A DNA stretch of 64,000 nt from Priestia abyssalis (GCF_002019595.1 NZ_KV917369.1:2194417-2258416); one strand, 5' to 3'; shown: positions 42,053 through 49,907, numbered from the stretch's first letter. The notes: a model not told the origin generated them from the letters alone. Made by a program: numbers and translations.

Positions 42053-42502
42053 ATGGCGCTAAAAGGAAAAATGACAAATTTTGACCTAACGTTGAATTCA
42101 TTGACACAATCGGTTGTAAGCATTACAGGAAAAGGAATCATTAAGACAGTCACTTTTTACGCAGAATACTTGATGTACATTGATATTGTTATTGACGGGG
42201 TAGTAGTTATTAGTACTACGATGAATGATTTCGTATCCCGTATGGGTATGGATTTTATTAATAGGGGGTCAGGTTCTGGTTATATAAGCGGGACTAATGG
42301 AGCAACTTTATTACCTGTCCAACAAACCAAGCATTTTACTGCGTTTAGGGACGATACTGGTAATTATTCCTACAATTATACTGTATATGTCCAGTGGGAG
42401 CTAAATTTACCGATACAGACTAGTTTTGAGATTAGGGCAAGGGAATCAGATACTGGTTCTGATTACATTCGTGGATTCGTCACATACGCATCAGAAATAT
42501 AA
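42053..42502 (+). CDS. Fibre-associated protein, 149 residues
   Basis: Starts behind a G-rich site (AAGGGGGGGAT). The product is beta-rich without charged clusters and follows the long fibre gene, so a receptor-binding tip or chaperone is likely by position. Not recognised. Confidence 0.6.
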   Translation: MALKGKMTNFDLTLNSLTQSVVSITGKGIIKTVTFYAEYLMYIDIVIDGVVVISTTMNDFVSRMGMDFINRGSGSGYISGTNGATLLPVQQTKHFTAFRDDTGNYSYNYTVYVQWELNLPIQTSFEIRARESDTGSDYIRGFVTYASEI

Positions 42503-42524
42503 TAGTTAAGGAGGCATAAAAGGC

Positions 42525-42902
42525 ATGATAGAACGTATTGAAATCGAAAACGGCATAGTATACCGCATCATCGAAGATGGTTCTATGACATCGAAATCGG
42601 CAATGGGAGCTGAATACTCCTTAAAAAGCGAATTAACATTTGAACAGGTGAATACTGATGTATACGTTTCGGGATTTATTTACAAGGAAAAGTACGACGG
42701 TACCGCTACACCCATCCAAAACAGCGTGGATTTTATCGTGAATGGGAATATCCTTAATACGTTCACCCTCGCTCCTGATTTGACTGGATTGGTAAACGTC
42801 GACATTATATTTAATGGGATAACTGTCGCCGATGTATTTCTTAAGTTTACCGAGCAAACAACAGGAGCATTCGGACGAATTTCAGGTCTAGGAGGGTACT
42901 AG
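42525..42902 (+). CDS. Fibre-associated protein, 125 residues
   Basis: AAGGAGGC precedes ATG 42525. A small beta-rich protein with no known motif, in the tail-tip gene group. Confidence 0.6.
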   Translation: MIERIEIENGIVYRIIEDGSMTSKSAMGAEYSLKSELTFEQVNTDVYVSGFIYKEKYDGTATPIQNSVDFIVNGNILNTFTLAPDLTGLVNVDIIFNGITVADVFLKFTEQTTGAFGRISGLGGY

Positions 42903-42903
42903 A

Positions 42904-43047
42904 ATGTCAAAAACACTAGCAGATATTATTAGAGAACGTAAGGAAGCAAAACAGCAGGAAGAGTTATCAAAAGATAAACTTCTTATTACTGTAACCGATG
43001 GTACTGTAATTATTTCAAAACCTACAGATGAATCTACATCAAATTAG
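42904..43047 (+). CDS. 47-residue tail-region protein
   Basis: ATG 42904 is two bases after the previous stop, behind TAGGAGGG. Charged helix (LADIIRERKEAKQQEELS) then a short beta part. Probably the small protein often found before XkdX-type genes. Confidence 0.55.
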   Translation: MSKTLADIIRERKEAKQQEELSKDKLLITVTDGTVIISKPTDESTSN

Positions 43048-43092
43048 TCATATTATTTTCTTTTTTATAAAATAAAAAAGGAGGACTATAAT

Positions 43093-43197
43093 ATGGGACT
43101 TTCAGCATATGGTGAATATTGTTTAAGAGCATGGCAAGGTGGTTACACAGATGAATCAGCATTGCAACTTCGTGTGAATACGGGAAAATTGCTATAA
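43093..43197 (+). CDS. XkdX-like small protein, apparently shortened by a stop
   Basis: 34 residues from ATG 43093 behind AAAGGAGG. The pattern CLRAWQGGYTDESALQLRVNTGKL matches XkdX proteins (W..G.Y....L...V..GKI). After TAA 43195 the frame continues with EEHGYIVLQPK before a second stop, which is where XkdX proteins normally continue (EEY..I). The stop may be a recent nonsense change or the protein is naturally short. Confidence 0.5.
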   Translation: MGLSAYGEYCLRAWQGGYTDESALQLRVNTGKLL

Positions 43198-43276
43198 GAA
43201 GAGCATGGTTATATTGTTTTGCAACCAAAATAATAGCAGGAAAAAGGCAAGTTTTTATGTCTTAATAAATGCGCAA

Positions 43277-43309
43277 CAAACACCATTAAACAGTAGGTGT
43301 ATTTTTTTA
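43277..43309 (+). terminator. Late-operon terminator
   Basis: ACACC and GGTGT pair around an A-rich loop, followed by seven T. Confidence 0.6.
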
Positions 43310-43328
43310 TGATTTTTACCAAGAAGCG

Positions 43329-43356
43329 TTAGATTATTTTATAAGTTTCCTATACT
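43329..43356 (+). promoter_or_regulatory. Possible promoter of the lysis cassette
   Basis: TTAGAT and TATACT with a 16-base spacer precede the gene at 43389. The -35 match is weak. Confidence 0.3.
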
Positions 43357-43388
43357 AGTAATATCATTCTAGGAGAGGAGGCTATATT

Positions 43389-43625
43389 ATGGCTTCTAAA
43401 AGCTTTTATGTAGTGGTAGTCGACGACGACCTAAAACAAATTAATGTACAAGGTCCTATGTCGAGTGCTAGCTGGTTAAATAGGCGCATTATTCACGTTA
43501 GGGAAAAAGGCAGAGATGTTCGCTGCTTTTCTTCTACTAAGCAGTCAATATACGAGGTTGTGAAAAACACCTTATCTTCACCGTCGTATGTTGGATTTGA
43601 TTATGTTGAGTCAAACATAGTCTAA
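43389..43625 (+). CDS. 78-residue protein preceding the holin
   Basis: ATG 43389 follows GAGAGGAGG. The product starts with a hydrophobic beta strand (FYVVVVDDDLKQINVQG) and has no membrane helix. It has its own terminator and perhaps promoter. Not recognised. Confidence 0.6.
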   Translation: MASKSFYVVVVDDDLKQINVQGPMSSASWLNRRIIHVREKGRDVRCFSSTKQSIYEVVKNTLSSPSYVGFDYVESNIV

Positions 43626-43636
43626 GGTGATAAAGT

Positions 43637-43668
43637 TCAAAAGGCGGGCTTCGGCTCGTCTTTTTATT
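43637..43668 (+). terminator. Hairpin before the holin gene
   Basis: AGGCGGGC-TTCG-GCTCGTCT, a stable TTCG-capped stem followed by five T. Confidence 0.75.
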
Positions 43669-43688
43669 TGGGAGAGGAGTTGGAAATA

Positions 43689-43928
43689 ATGGAAGAAACA
43701 ATATTTAAAGAGGCTGTGCAACAAGGAATATTCGCTATTTTGTTCATTTGGTTATTCATGTCTACCCGAAAAGAAGGTAAAGAACGGGAAGATAAATTGA
43801 TGGCTCATAATGACAAAATGGCGGATCAGCTTGAAAAGAACACTATTACCTTACAGCAAATTGAACGCAGCTTGAACGGATTGGAAGCAGAAATGAAAGA
43901 TGTTCGCGCGAAATTACGGGAGGTGTAA
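43689..43928 (+). CDS. BhlA/UviB-type holin-like protein
   Basis: 79 residues from ATG 43689 (GAGAGGAG upstream). One N-terminal membrane segment (about 10-27) is followed by a charged coiled coil, the layout of BhlA/UviB proteins linked to bacteriocin release and phage lysis. It directly precedes the endolysin. Confidence 0.78.
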   Translation: MEETIFKEAVQQGIFAILFIWLFMSTRKEGKEREDKLMAHNDKMADQLEKNTITLQQIERSLNGLEAEMKDVRAKLREV

Positions 43929-43931
43929 CTG

Positions 43932-44624
43932 ATGAAAAAAATTTGGCTAGATGCGGGCCACGGAGGCAAAGATCCGGGCGCAGTTGCTAATGGCTTATTA
44001 GAAAAAGAATTAGTACTCAAAATGCAAGGCTATATGATTGATTATTTAAGAATTCATTACGAAGGTTTTCTTATAGAAGCTACACGTACAAAGGATGTAT
44101 TTGAAACGTTGCAGGGGCGTGCCCGTCGTGCTAATGCCTGGGAAGCTGATGTATTTATGAGCCTTCACATCAACGCCGGGGGCGGTACCGGGTTTGAATC
44201 ATTTGTTTATAGCCAGCCTTCCCAAGCTTCTGTTGCTTTGCAGAATGTAGTAAATCAAGCAGCGTTGGCTACGGCGAAGAAATACGGTTTAGGTGTTCAT
44301 GGTGGCGTAGCAAATAAACGAGCAAACTATTCTGTTCTTCGCGAAACAGCTATGCCAGCCATTTTGATGGAGACAGCTTACATTGATTCGAAAGATACTG
44401 CTCTTTTAAAGAATAATCAGTTTTTACGTGACATGTCAGAGGCATATGCTTGTGGACTTGCTAAATTCTTGGGATTAAAGCCGAAAACACAGGTCCAAAA
44501 CGTTGTGAACGGCAAGAAATATCGTTTGCGTACTGGCACCTTTAATGATTATACTACAGCTGAACGTATGGTAGCTGAATTAAAACAAAAATACGGATGG
44601 ACTGTCTATATCGAAGAAGCATAA
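43932..44624 (+). CDS. Endolysin: N-acetylmuramoyl-L-alanine amidase with SPOR domain
   Basis: 230 residues. Amidase_3 zinc ligands: His10 (DAGHGG), Glu25 and His79 (SLHINAGGG), with catalytic Glu147 (METAYID). A C-terminal SPOR domain (about 195-230, YRLRTGTFNDYTTAERM) binds denuded glycan strands. It cuts the amide between N-acetylmuramic acid and the peptide stem. GGGAGGTG precedes ATG 43932. Confidence 0.93.
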   Translation: MKKIWLDAGHGGKDPGAVANGLLEKELVLKMQGYMIDYLRIHYEGFLIEATRTKDVFETLQGRARRANAWEADVFMSLHINAGGGTGFESFVYSQPSQASVALQNVVNQAALATAKKYGLGVHGGVANKRANYSVLRETAMPAILMETAYIDSKDTALLKNNQFLRDMSEAYACGLAKFLGLKPKTQVQNVVNGKKYRLRTGTFNDYTTAERMVAELKQKYGWTVYIEEA

Positions 44625-44663
44625 AAAAGCCCTTGCTCCTATATATGGAGTGAGGGCTTTTTG
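44625..44663 (+). terminator. Endolysin terminator
   Basis: AAAGCCCTTGCTCC pairs with GGAGTGAGGGCTTT around ATATAT, followed by T. Nearly the same hairpin lies just outside attR at 50131-50158. Confidence 0.88.
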
Positions 44664-44767
44664 TCTGTGAAGAAAGGATTTTCTAAAGAGGACTACTAAT
44701 AAAATGTGGATTTGTGGGCAAGTCAATTTTGTATTGTACCGAACAGTGAGCAAATAGTAAAAATATT

Positions 44768-45238
44768 TTATTCTGGATTATTCTCCGCGTCTTTCTTCTC
44801 GTTTAATAAACGTATTATTTCAACTTGCTGTTTGATGACTTTATTTTGCTCTTCAATAATGTCGGTTTGTCGATTGAATTTATCACTTAAAGAACGATAA
44901 TCTTCTCTCTCCTGTTCATTTTGTCTAAAGCCGATTAAAAAAATTACTACTGCCAGTCCAAATAAAGTGAAGTAATTATTTTGTTCTATTAAAAATGGTG
45001 CTAAAGATCCTAGGTATGGAACTACAACAACTGAGAATATACCAATGAATAATAAAAACTGTTGAAGTTTATATGACTCTTTATGTAAGCTGACTACAAG
45101 GTCAAAAATTGCAAAAATTACTGCAGAAAAGGTGATTGAAACAACTAATTGTTGATTATTCCTAAAGTCAGGAAATAATCCTCCGATGGCTATAGAAATG
45201 CCTAAAAACATAACGATTTCATTTGTATATTTTCTCAT
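44768..45238 (-). CDS. Multi-helix membrane protein with cytoplasmic coiled coil (cargo region)
   Basis: 156 residues from ATG 45238, where a GGTGGGA site lies; the longer frame to 45361 has none. Four membrane segments (about 8-22, 30-50, 58-80, 85-105) are followed by a charged coiled coil (DIIEEQNKVIKQQVEIIRLL). It is divergent from the gene at 45352, with a perfect palindrome between. It resembles no phage structural or lysis gene. A lysogen-expressed host-protection function is possible. Confidence 0.58.
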   Translation of the reverse strand: MRKYTNEIVMFLGISIAIGGLFPDFRNNQQLVVSITFSAVIFAIFDLVVSLHKESYKLQQFLLFIGIFSVVVVPYLGSLAPFLIEQNNYFTLFGLAVVIFLIGFRQNEQEREDYRSLSDKFNRQTDIIEEQNKVIKQQVEIIRLLNEKKDAENNPE

Positions 45239-45249
45239 AATATCCCACC

Positions 45250-45318
45250 AAACTTTAAATAATATAAAGTTTACCACATTTCCAGGCATTGTCATTATTT
45301 GCATTATTCTTTTATAAT
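45250..45318. promoter_or_regulatory. Shared operator dyad and sigma-A promoter of the divergent cargo pair
   Basis: AAACTTTA (45250-45257) and TAAAGTTT (45265-45272) form a perfect dyad around 7 bases. Rightward, TTGTCA (45289-45294) and TATAAT (45313-45318) with an 18-base spacer give a good promoter for the 45352 gene. The dyad lies between that promoter and the leftward start, so it could coordinate the two genes. Confidence 0.58.
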
Positions 45319-45351
45319 AAAAAAATATTAAAATAGGGGGATTACAATTAT

Positions 45352-46362
45352 ATGGAAGCACAAAGTCGAGAATTTATACAAAAGTACAATTTACCTGTAG
45401 TCGAAATTGATGATGATCGAAATTATTGGTTAGTTCGGACAAAAGCTGGAGCTTATTTTGATGAATTCTTTATTGGCAATTATATCGCCATTGGTTGGGA
45501 TGAATTTACGGATTTTAGCAAGTTCAAGGAAAAAAGAAAAAATGATACCATCGCTAAAGAGATTGAAGTAGCTTATCCAGAGGAACAACCTGGAAGAATT
45601 TATGGACAAATTCACCGGTTTTTGTATGAAATGCAAATAGGCGATGTAGTAATGATTCCAAGTGAAAGTTCAACATTGATTCGATTTGGAGTTATTCAAA
45701 GTGGACCAAAGATTAGAGAAGTGAGCGAAACAAAAATCGACGAGGGTGCCTGCCCTTATGTCAAAGCAAGAACTGTTGAGTGGATTAAAACTGTAAATAG
45801 ACTGGACTTGGATCCCTATCTATTTAGAATGATGCAATCTCACCAAACCATCAGTAATGCTAATGATTACGCCCATTTTATTGACAGGACATTACATTCC
45901 TTCTTTATTAAGAATGGTAAAGCGTATTTAGTGTTACCTGTTGAAAAAGAAGGAGATATTCCAGCTTACGACTTGGTTAATTTTGTGAACAGTATTGTTG
46001 ATTTAGTTCCTATGGTTAATAAAATCGCAGGGATAGAAGAGGAATATGATAAAAAGGACTTAGATTTAAAATTAAACGTTCAATCACCAGGTTTTACTGA
46101 ATTCTTCTCAAATGCTCCAAATCTAATCTTGGGTATCGGCTTGCTAATTGTGTTCCTTACCGGAAGCAAATTTAAAGGTGTATCAAAATCAAACGAGGAG
46201 CATGAAGCTCATTTTAAAGGTCTATTTGAGGACAAGCTCTTAGAGCAGATAGATGATTATGAAAAGTTGAAAAATAGCCATATCGAAACTTTAGCGAAAG
46301 TAAAGGCTGACCTACCGCCAGAATTAAAAAATCTTCTCGAAGAAAAAATCCGAGAAGATTAA
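45352..46362 (+). CDS. Cargo protein with PUA/EVE-like N-terminal module and a membrane segment
   Basis: 336 residues. The N-terminus (NYWLVRTKAGAYFDEFFIG then NYIAIGWDEFTDF, and later GDVVMIPSESSTLIRFGVI) resembles EVE/PUA-like modules found at the front of modification-dependent restriction and other defence proteins. The middle part is mixed, one hydrophobic helix lies at about 258-276 (NLILGIGLLIVFLTG), and the C-terminus is charged. Reader plus membrane helix suggests sensing coupled to membrane damage, but this is inference. It follows GGGGG at 11 bases. No known phage role. Confidence 0.6.
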   Translation: MEAQSREFIQKYNLPVVEIDDDRNYWLVRTKAGAYFDEFFIGNYIAIGWDEFTDFSKFKEKRKNDTIAKEIEVAYPEEQPGRIYGQIHRFLYEMQIGDVVMIPSESSTLIRFGVIQSGPKIREVSETKIDEGACPYVKARTVEWIKTVNRLDLDPYLFRMMQSHQTISNANDYAHFIDRTLHSFFIKNGKAYLVLPVEKEGDIPAYDLVNFVNSIVDLVPMVNKIAGIEEEYDKKDLDLKLNVQSPGFTEFFSNAPNLILGIGLLIVFLTGSKFKGVSKSNEEHEAHFKGLFEDKLLEQIDDYEKLKNSHIETLAKVKADLPPELKNLLEEKIRED

Positions 46363-46607
46363 TCATTAGAATATGGTGAGGAAATTTTAAAAAAGCGTTT
46401 AATTAAGAGTAGGGTAGATGGAGTGAAAAAGAGTATATCTAAGGGAACATTAAGAAAACTTCTATGGTTTAAAGAAAAAATGATACCTATTGTATATTTT
46501 TGAAGTAGAAATATTATCCCAAACAACATCATATAGGTTCCGCACATAGAGACATAGTGTAAAACTTTTTTTAACATAGGATTAATATTTAATACCCCCT
46601 TAAACAT
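46359..46607 (-). CDS. Small two-helix membrane protein (cargo region)
   Basis: 82 residues from ATG 46607 after AAAGGAG; a GTG at 46619 is inside that site. Two hydrophobic segments (about 18-38 and 55-72) with basic ends. It is convergent with the 45352 gene, overlapping its stop by 4 bp. Not recognised. Confidence 0.5.
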   Translation of the reverse strand: MFKGVLNINPMLKKVLHYVSMCGTYMMLFGIIFLLQKYTIGIIFSLNHRSFLNVPLDILFFTPSTLLLIKRFFKISSPYSND

Positions 46608-46883
46608 TACAAATTTCACTCCTTTCTTTAGTAAATCTTATTGAGATATACGGTATTTATACTCTAGATTCCTGCAAAATAACATTAAAGTCATTATAGT
46701 CTTAATAAAAAATATCCACAACTTTTTTTAATGCTAGGTACCTATCTGTTCCCGACTCTAATTTGTCAGGTAAGAAAAATCCTTCTTGTTCGAGATGGGC
46801 TTTTTTATTTAGAAAAAGTAGTGATTCAAAGCCTCGTTGTTTCTGCTATTATAGAAAAGCAGAATTCAAATGAGGTGTAGATC
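46608..46883. other. Non-coding gap in the cargo region
   Basis: AT-rich sequence with no supported gene. It contains a weak hairpin (about 46778-46812) ending in T and, from 46836, the upstream sequence that is repeated before the zinc-ribbon copy at 50475. Confidence 0.5.
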
Positions 46884-47060
46884 ATGAATGAAGATAAGTA
46901 CACAGATATCGATTTAAGTAAAATTTACGATTACAATGAGCTGCCGGACAAAGTCGGCGGCCGTTGTGACAATTGCAATCATGCGCTATTCAAAAGTACG
47001 GTAAAGAATTTCGAATTTGTTCGTGAGTGCCGTAATTGTGGAATGAAGAAGAGGATTTGA
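46884..47060 (+). CDS. Zinc-ribbon protein, copy 1 (inside prophage)
   Basis: 58 residues with CDNC and CRNC pairs 24 residues apart and basic end GMKKRI, so a small zinc-binding protein. ATG 46884 follows GAGGTG. A second gene of the same length and about 80% identical sequence, with the same upstream stretch (TTTCTGCTATTATAGAAAAG), lies outside attR at 50475. Function unknown. Confidence 0.7.
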   Translation: MNEDKYTDIDLSKIYDYNELPDKVGGRCDNCNHALFKSTVKNFEFVRECRNCGMKKRI

Positions 47061-47062
47061 CA

Positions 47063-47101
47063 TAAGAAGAGCCCCTCTCTCACCTGAGAAGGGTTCTTTC
47101 T
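47063..47101 (+). terminator. Terminator of zinc-ribbon copy 1
   Basis: AAGAAGAGCCCCTCTC pairs with GAGAAGGGTTCTTT, followed by T-rich sequence. Confidence 0.75.
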
Positions 47102-47113
47102 GTTTATTTATAG

Positions 47114-47392
47114 TTAGGAATGAGTTAAGTTGTATTTGCTAAGTGTAGTTTCGCTATAATCTTTAGTTATATGTCTATAGGTCCCAACTATATTTGATTT
47201 TAGATACTTTAATTCTTTAGTAAAGTTCTCTCCGTTTTCTTCTAACTCTAAAATCATAATCATATTTCTTAAAAGTAAATCACACGAAAAGCGTATTGAG
47301 CTCTCGCTGCAGTCATAATCACCCATATGGACCTTATACTGTAAATCTTTGCACATTTCAAGAAGACCGTTTATTTGTTTTCTTTCCCTCAT
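47114..47392 (-). CDS. 92-residue helical protein of a two-gene leftward unit
   Basis: ATG 47392 follows AAGAGGTGA and overlaps the stop of the upstream gene (ATGA), so the two are translated together. Mostly helical with Cys residues (CKDLQY, CSES). Not recognised. Confidence 0.55.
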   Translation of the reverse strand: MRERKQINGLLEMCKDLQYKVHMGDYDCSESSIRFSCDLLLRNMIMILELEENGENFTKELKYLKSNIVGTYRHITKDYSETTLSKYNLTHS

Positions 47393-47733
47393 ATAGATTC
47401 ACCTCTTGATATAAGTAATTGGCCAATGCACCTTAAGTTTTCCATTTCATGTTTCAACAGATCGTACTCGTGTTTCTTTTTTTGTGCTGAATACTCGATT
47501 GAGATTAAATGTTCGTGAAGTTCTTGAGTGTGGGGGAGAATGGAAGCTGTTCTTGTTAACTCATTTCTAACCTCGATTTGATCGTTATTGTATAGGTCTA
47601 CTTCAATCTTTGAAATTTCAAGTTTTATTTCCTGTATTCTGCGGCAGTACTTTTGATACTCCATTCTTTTGTCGAAAAGCAAATTTGGTAATTCATTAAG
47701 TCTTTCAATAATGTGTTGTACGTACTCATTCAT
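47389..47733 (-). CDS. Coiled-coil protein of a two-gene leftward unit
   Basis: 114 residues from ATG 47733; an ATG at 47745 lies against the ribosome site AAAGGA. Long helices (YQKYCRRIQEIKLEISKIEV, SAQKKKHEYDLLKHEMENL). Partner of the 92-residue protein by 4-bp overlap. Not recognised. Confidence 0.55.
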   Translation of the reverse strand: MNEYVQHIIERLNELPNLLFDKRMEYQKYCRRIQEIKLEISKIEVDLYNNDQIEVRNELTRTASILPHTQELHEHLISIEYSAQKKKHEYDLLKHEMENLRCIGQLLISRGESI

Positions 47734-47827
47734 GATAAAATCCATCCTTTATCCCAGAATAGATTACCACCTTAGGAATTATATTCCCTAAACTTTAAAG
47801 ACATGTCACTGTTTATGTGAAAAATGG

Positions 47828-47860
47828 AAAAATCCCTTCTCAGCCGAGAGGGGATTTTTA
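47828..47860. terminator. Bidirectional-looking terminator hairpin
   Basis: AAAAATCCC and GGGATTTTT close a stem with TCTC/GAGA inside. T runs in both directions. Confidence 0.75.
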
Positions 47861-47864
47861 GAAC

Positions 47865-48635
47865 TTAATAAGAATTAATCATGTTCTCCACTCTGCTAAA
47901 ATTTTGTTCAGCTAAATCGGCAGCTTTCCGAGCGAACGACACAGCATAATCATTTTTAGTTATGTAAGATTGTGTGTCTATGTTGCCAGTTTGAGCAAAG
48001 TTATCTAACATGCTAAATACCTTTTCGTATTCCGACATGGCGTTATCGATGTTATCTAAGATTAGTGATATCTGATTTTCTTCATTAACTGTGTAAAATC
48101 CATTAACAGAGCTTGATTTAACGACAGCATTGATGTTAATCATTAGGTTATCTAATTGAGTTTTAATGGATTTGAAGTCGGAAGATGTGACGATATATTG
48201 AGCGGAGTCACCATTATTTAGACGAATCGCAGCATTCAATAAATTATCATGCAAATTATGAATATCACGAGTTACTGTGCGATAATCTCCATACAAAGCT
48301 AAAAAATTGCCATATGCTTTTAAATCATTGGTAGTTTTTAATGTTATATCAGCCGACATGGTTTCTTGATTATAGTTCACCTTAGCACCAAGAGCCTCAC
48401 TGACGGCGCGCAATGGAACATATGTCTTTTCTTGATCATGATACCATGTTGGTTGCTTAATTTCTTCTCCATTCACCGTAAGTCCAATACGATTTTTATG
48501 TATGTTTTCTTGTTCCACGGTAGCGATATTTCCCCGGGGCGTCTTATATGACTTAATAACTTCCCCAGCATACACGCCTATGCCACCGGATAATAATGAG
48601 ATTCCTGCAATACCAGCTATTAATTTCTTTTTCAT
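47865..48635 (-). CDS. Secreted protein with copper-amine-oxidase-type stalk domain
   Basis: 256 residues. A signal peptide (about 1-23, ending VYAGE) is followed by a stalk domain (GLTVNGEEIKQPTWYHDQEKT then VPLRAVSEALGAKV, about 50-100) as found in many Bacillaceae surface proteins, and then a long helical part. GGGGGA precedes ATG 48635. It is exported from the lysogen, so it is cargo rather than virion. Role unknown. Confidence 0.72.
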   Translation of the reverse strand: MKKKLIAGIAGISLLSGGIGVYAGEVIKSYKTPRGNIATVEQENIHKNRIGLTVNGEEIKQPTWYHDQEKTYVPLRAVSEALGAKVNYNQETMSADITLKTTNDLKAYGNFLALYGDYRTVTRDIHNLHDNLLNAAIRLNNGDSAQYIVTSSDFKSIKTQLDNLMININAVVKSSSVNGFYTVNEENQISLILDNIDNAMSEYEKVFSMLDNFAQTGNIDTQSYITKNDYAVSFARKAADLAEQNFSRVENMINSY

Positions 48636-48827
48636 TCTGTATCCCCCTATATAGGTAAAATGTCCTTATAATTTACATAATTCTCCTTTGTTAGAGGGAA
48701 TACCTTTTAGATTTATGTTTTTACCTAAGATTGGAGTTCAGCTGCTCGGTGAAATATTTGTTGTGCGAACTATAAATAAAGCCCTTCTCACTCAAGAGGT
48801 TCTTTACATACCCCATAAATCATCGTT

Positions 48828-49664
48828 TTAATGAATTGAATCCCCCATGAAGTCTGCATCAAAATAAAACTTATCCATCAATTTATTCACAATTCCATTG
48901 AAATAAGCAAAGATACCTTTGTGCATCTTTTTGCCAGATTTAACTTTCATCACAAACTCTTTAAATGCTATGATAGCAATATTTAGTTCTTGGTCATTAG
49001 AAAAGGCTCTTTCTCCATCCACATGGTTTACGACTTTATTGCATTGTCTAACGACTTTCCAAAACTCCTGAATAGTTTCAGCTTTTTTGTAGAAGCAGCT
49101 AACTAAACCGGTAAAACGCTCTGGAACCCAGTGTGCAACAAAATTCAGTTCTTGGTAATCAATAGATTTATCCACATGAGATGTAGTTGGAGCGCTATTA
49201 CGTTTATTATTAATATTTTGTTTTAAAGAAGAAGTAGTTGTCTTAATGGCCGGACACTTCTCGGACTTTTGAGCAGGAGTCTTGCCGGACATATCTTCTA
49301 CAGGCTGAATGATAATGGCATTTGCTGTCTGCAGCATGTCACTTTTGCGCTTCATCGCCACCTGGCGGATCATACCGAGGTCCTCTAACTTTTTCATAAG
49401 GCGCTGAACTGTTTTATAAGAAATCTCCATCTTTTTAGCAATCGTATTCTTACACATATAGCTCACACCGATTTGCTTGCAGCTGTGACGCTTTAAAAGT
49501 TCTAATAGAGTAACAAGTCTAGCTTGTACGTCAGCACGCTTAATAGACGCACAGATAACCTCTTTGTACGCTCTTACAGTCTTGTTCATTTCTTCAATAT
49601 TTTTAAAGGATGATAGATTGGCGAACGCTTCTTTACTCGCAATTACGTCGATGCGTTTCTTCAT
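48828..49664 (-). CDS. Winged-helix protein near attR (HTH_36-like)
   Basis: 278 residues from ATG 49664. The N-terminal half has a helix-turn-helix (KNTIAKKMEISYKTVQRLMKK, about 80-105) preceded by helices of a type seen in plasmid and phage replication or regulatory proteins; the C-terminal half (WVPERFTGLVSCFYKKAETI) is uncharacterised. A terminator-like hairpin directly upstream (49688-49731, same strand) suggests attenuation. A replication initiator of plasmid type is possible but unproven. Confidence 0.6.
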   Translation of the reverse strand: MKKRIDVIASKEAFANLSSFKNIEEMNKTVRAYKEVICASIKRADVQARLVTLLELLKRHSCKQIGVSYMCKNTIAKKMEISYKTVQRLMKKLEDLGMIRQVAMKRKSDMLQTANAIIIQPVEDMSGKTPAQKSEKCPAIKTTTSSLKQNINNKRNSAPTTSHVDKSIDYQELNFVAHWVPERFTGLVSCFYKKAETIQEFWKVVRQCNKVVNHVDGERAFSNDQELNIAIIAFKEFVMKVKSGKKMHKGIFAYFNGIVNKLMDKFYFDADFMGDSIH

Positions 49665-49687
49665 TTGTATTTCGTCTCCTCTTGGAA

Positions 49688-49731
49688 ACAAAAAAGCAAC
49701 GATTCACCAGTGATAGCAAACCGTTGCTTTG
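49688..49731 (-). terminator. Terminator-like hairpin in the leader of the winged-helix gene
   Basis: Read on the minus strand, AAAGCAACG pairs with CGTTGCTTTTTT, ending in six T, 24 bases before the gene start. A second possible hairpin (GTATAAG...CTTATAC, with AGTG/CACT inside) lies farther upstream at about 49800-49830. Two structures in a leader of about 150 bases look like an attenuator. Confidence 0.55.
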
Positions 49732-49863
49732 TCCAAACACATAATGTAAAATTATGCATAAGGGTACAGCAAGTGTTTGCCTATCGTGAGTAGGCGGACG
49801 GTATAAGAGTGCTACCAACACTACTTATACACGCTGTGCTCTTTTGTTTGCAGTTTAAAAACT

Positions 49864-49907
49864 GCCCGATACGCAGGAGGTAAATCGCCCGAAATTTGCC
49901 CGATTTT
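49864..49907. promoter_or_regulatory. Right integrase arm-type sites
   Basis: GCCCGA occurs at 49864, 49887 and 49898; the last is followed by TTTT exactly as in the left-end sites. They lie about 100-145 bp inside attR. Confidence 0.58.

Noticed and set aside
44696..44767. Gene between endolysin terminator and the leftward membrane gene
   Set aside because: The plus-strand frame there has no ribosome site and runs against the well-supported minus-strand gene.
49633..49821. ORF of 62 codons as a leader peptide of the winged-helix gene
   Set aside because: No ribosome site, and the frame runs through the terminator hairpin and into the next gene.
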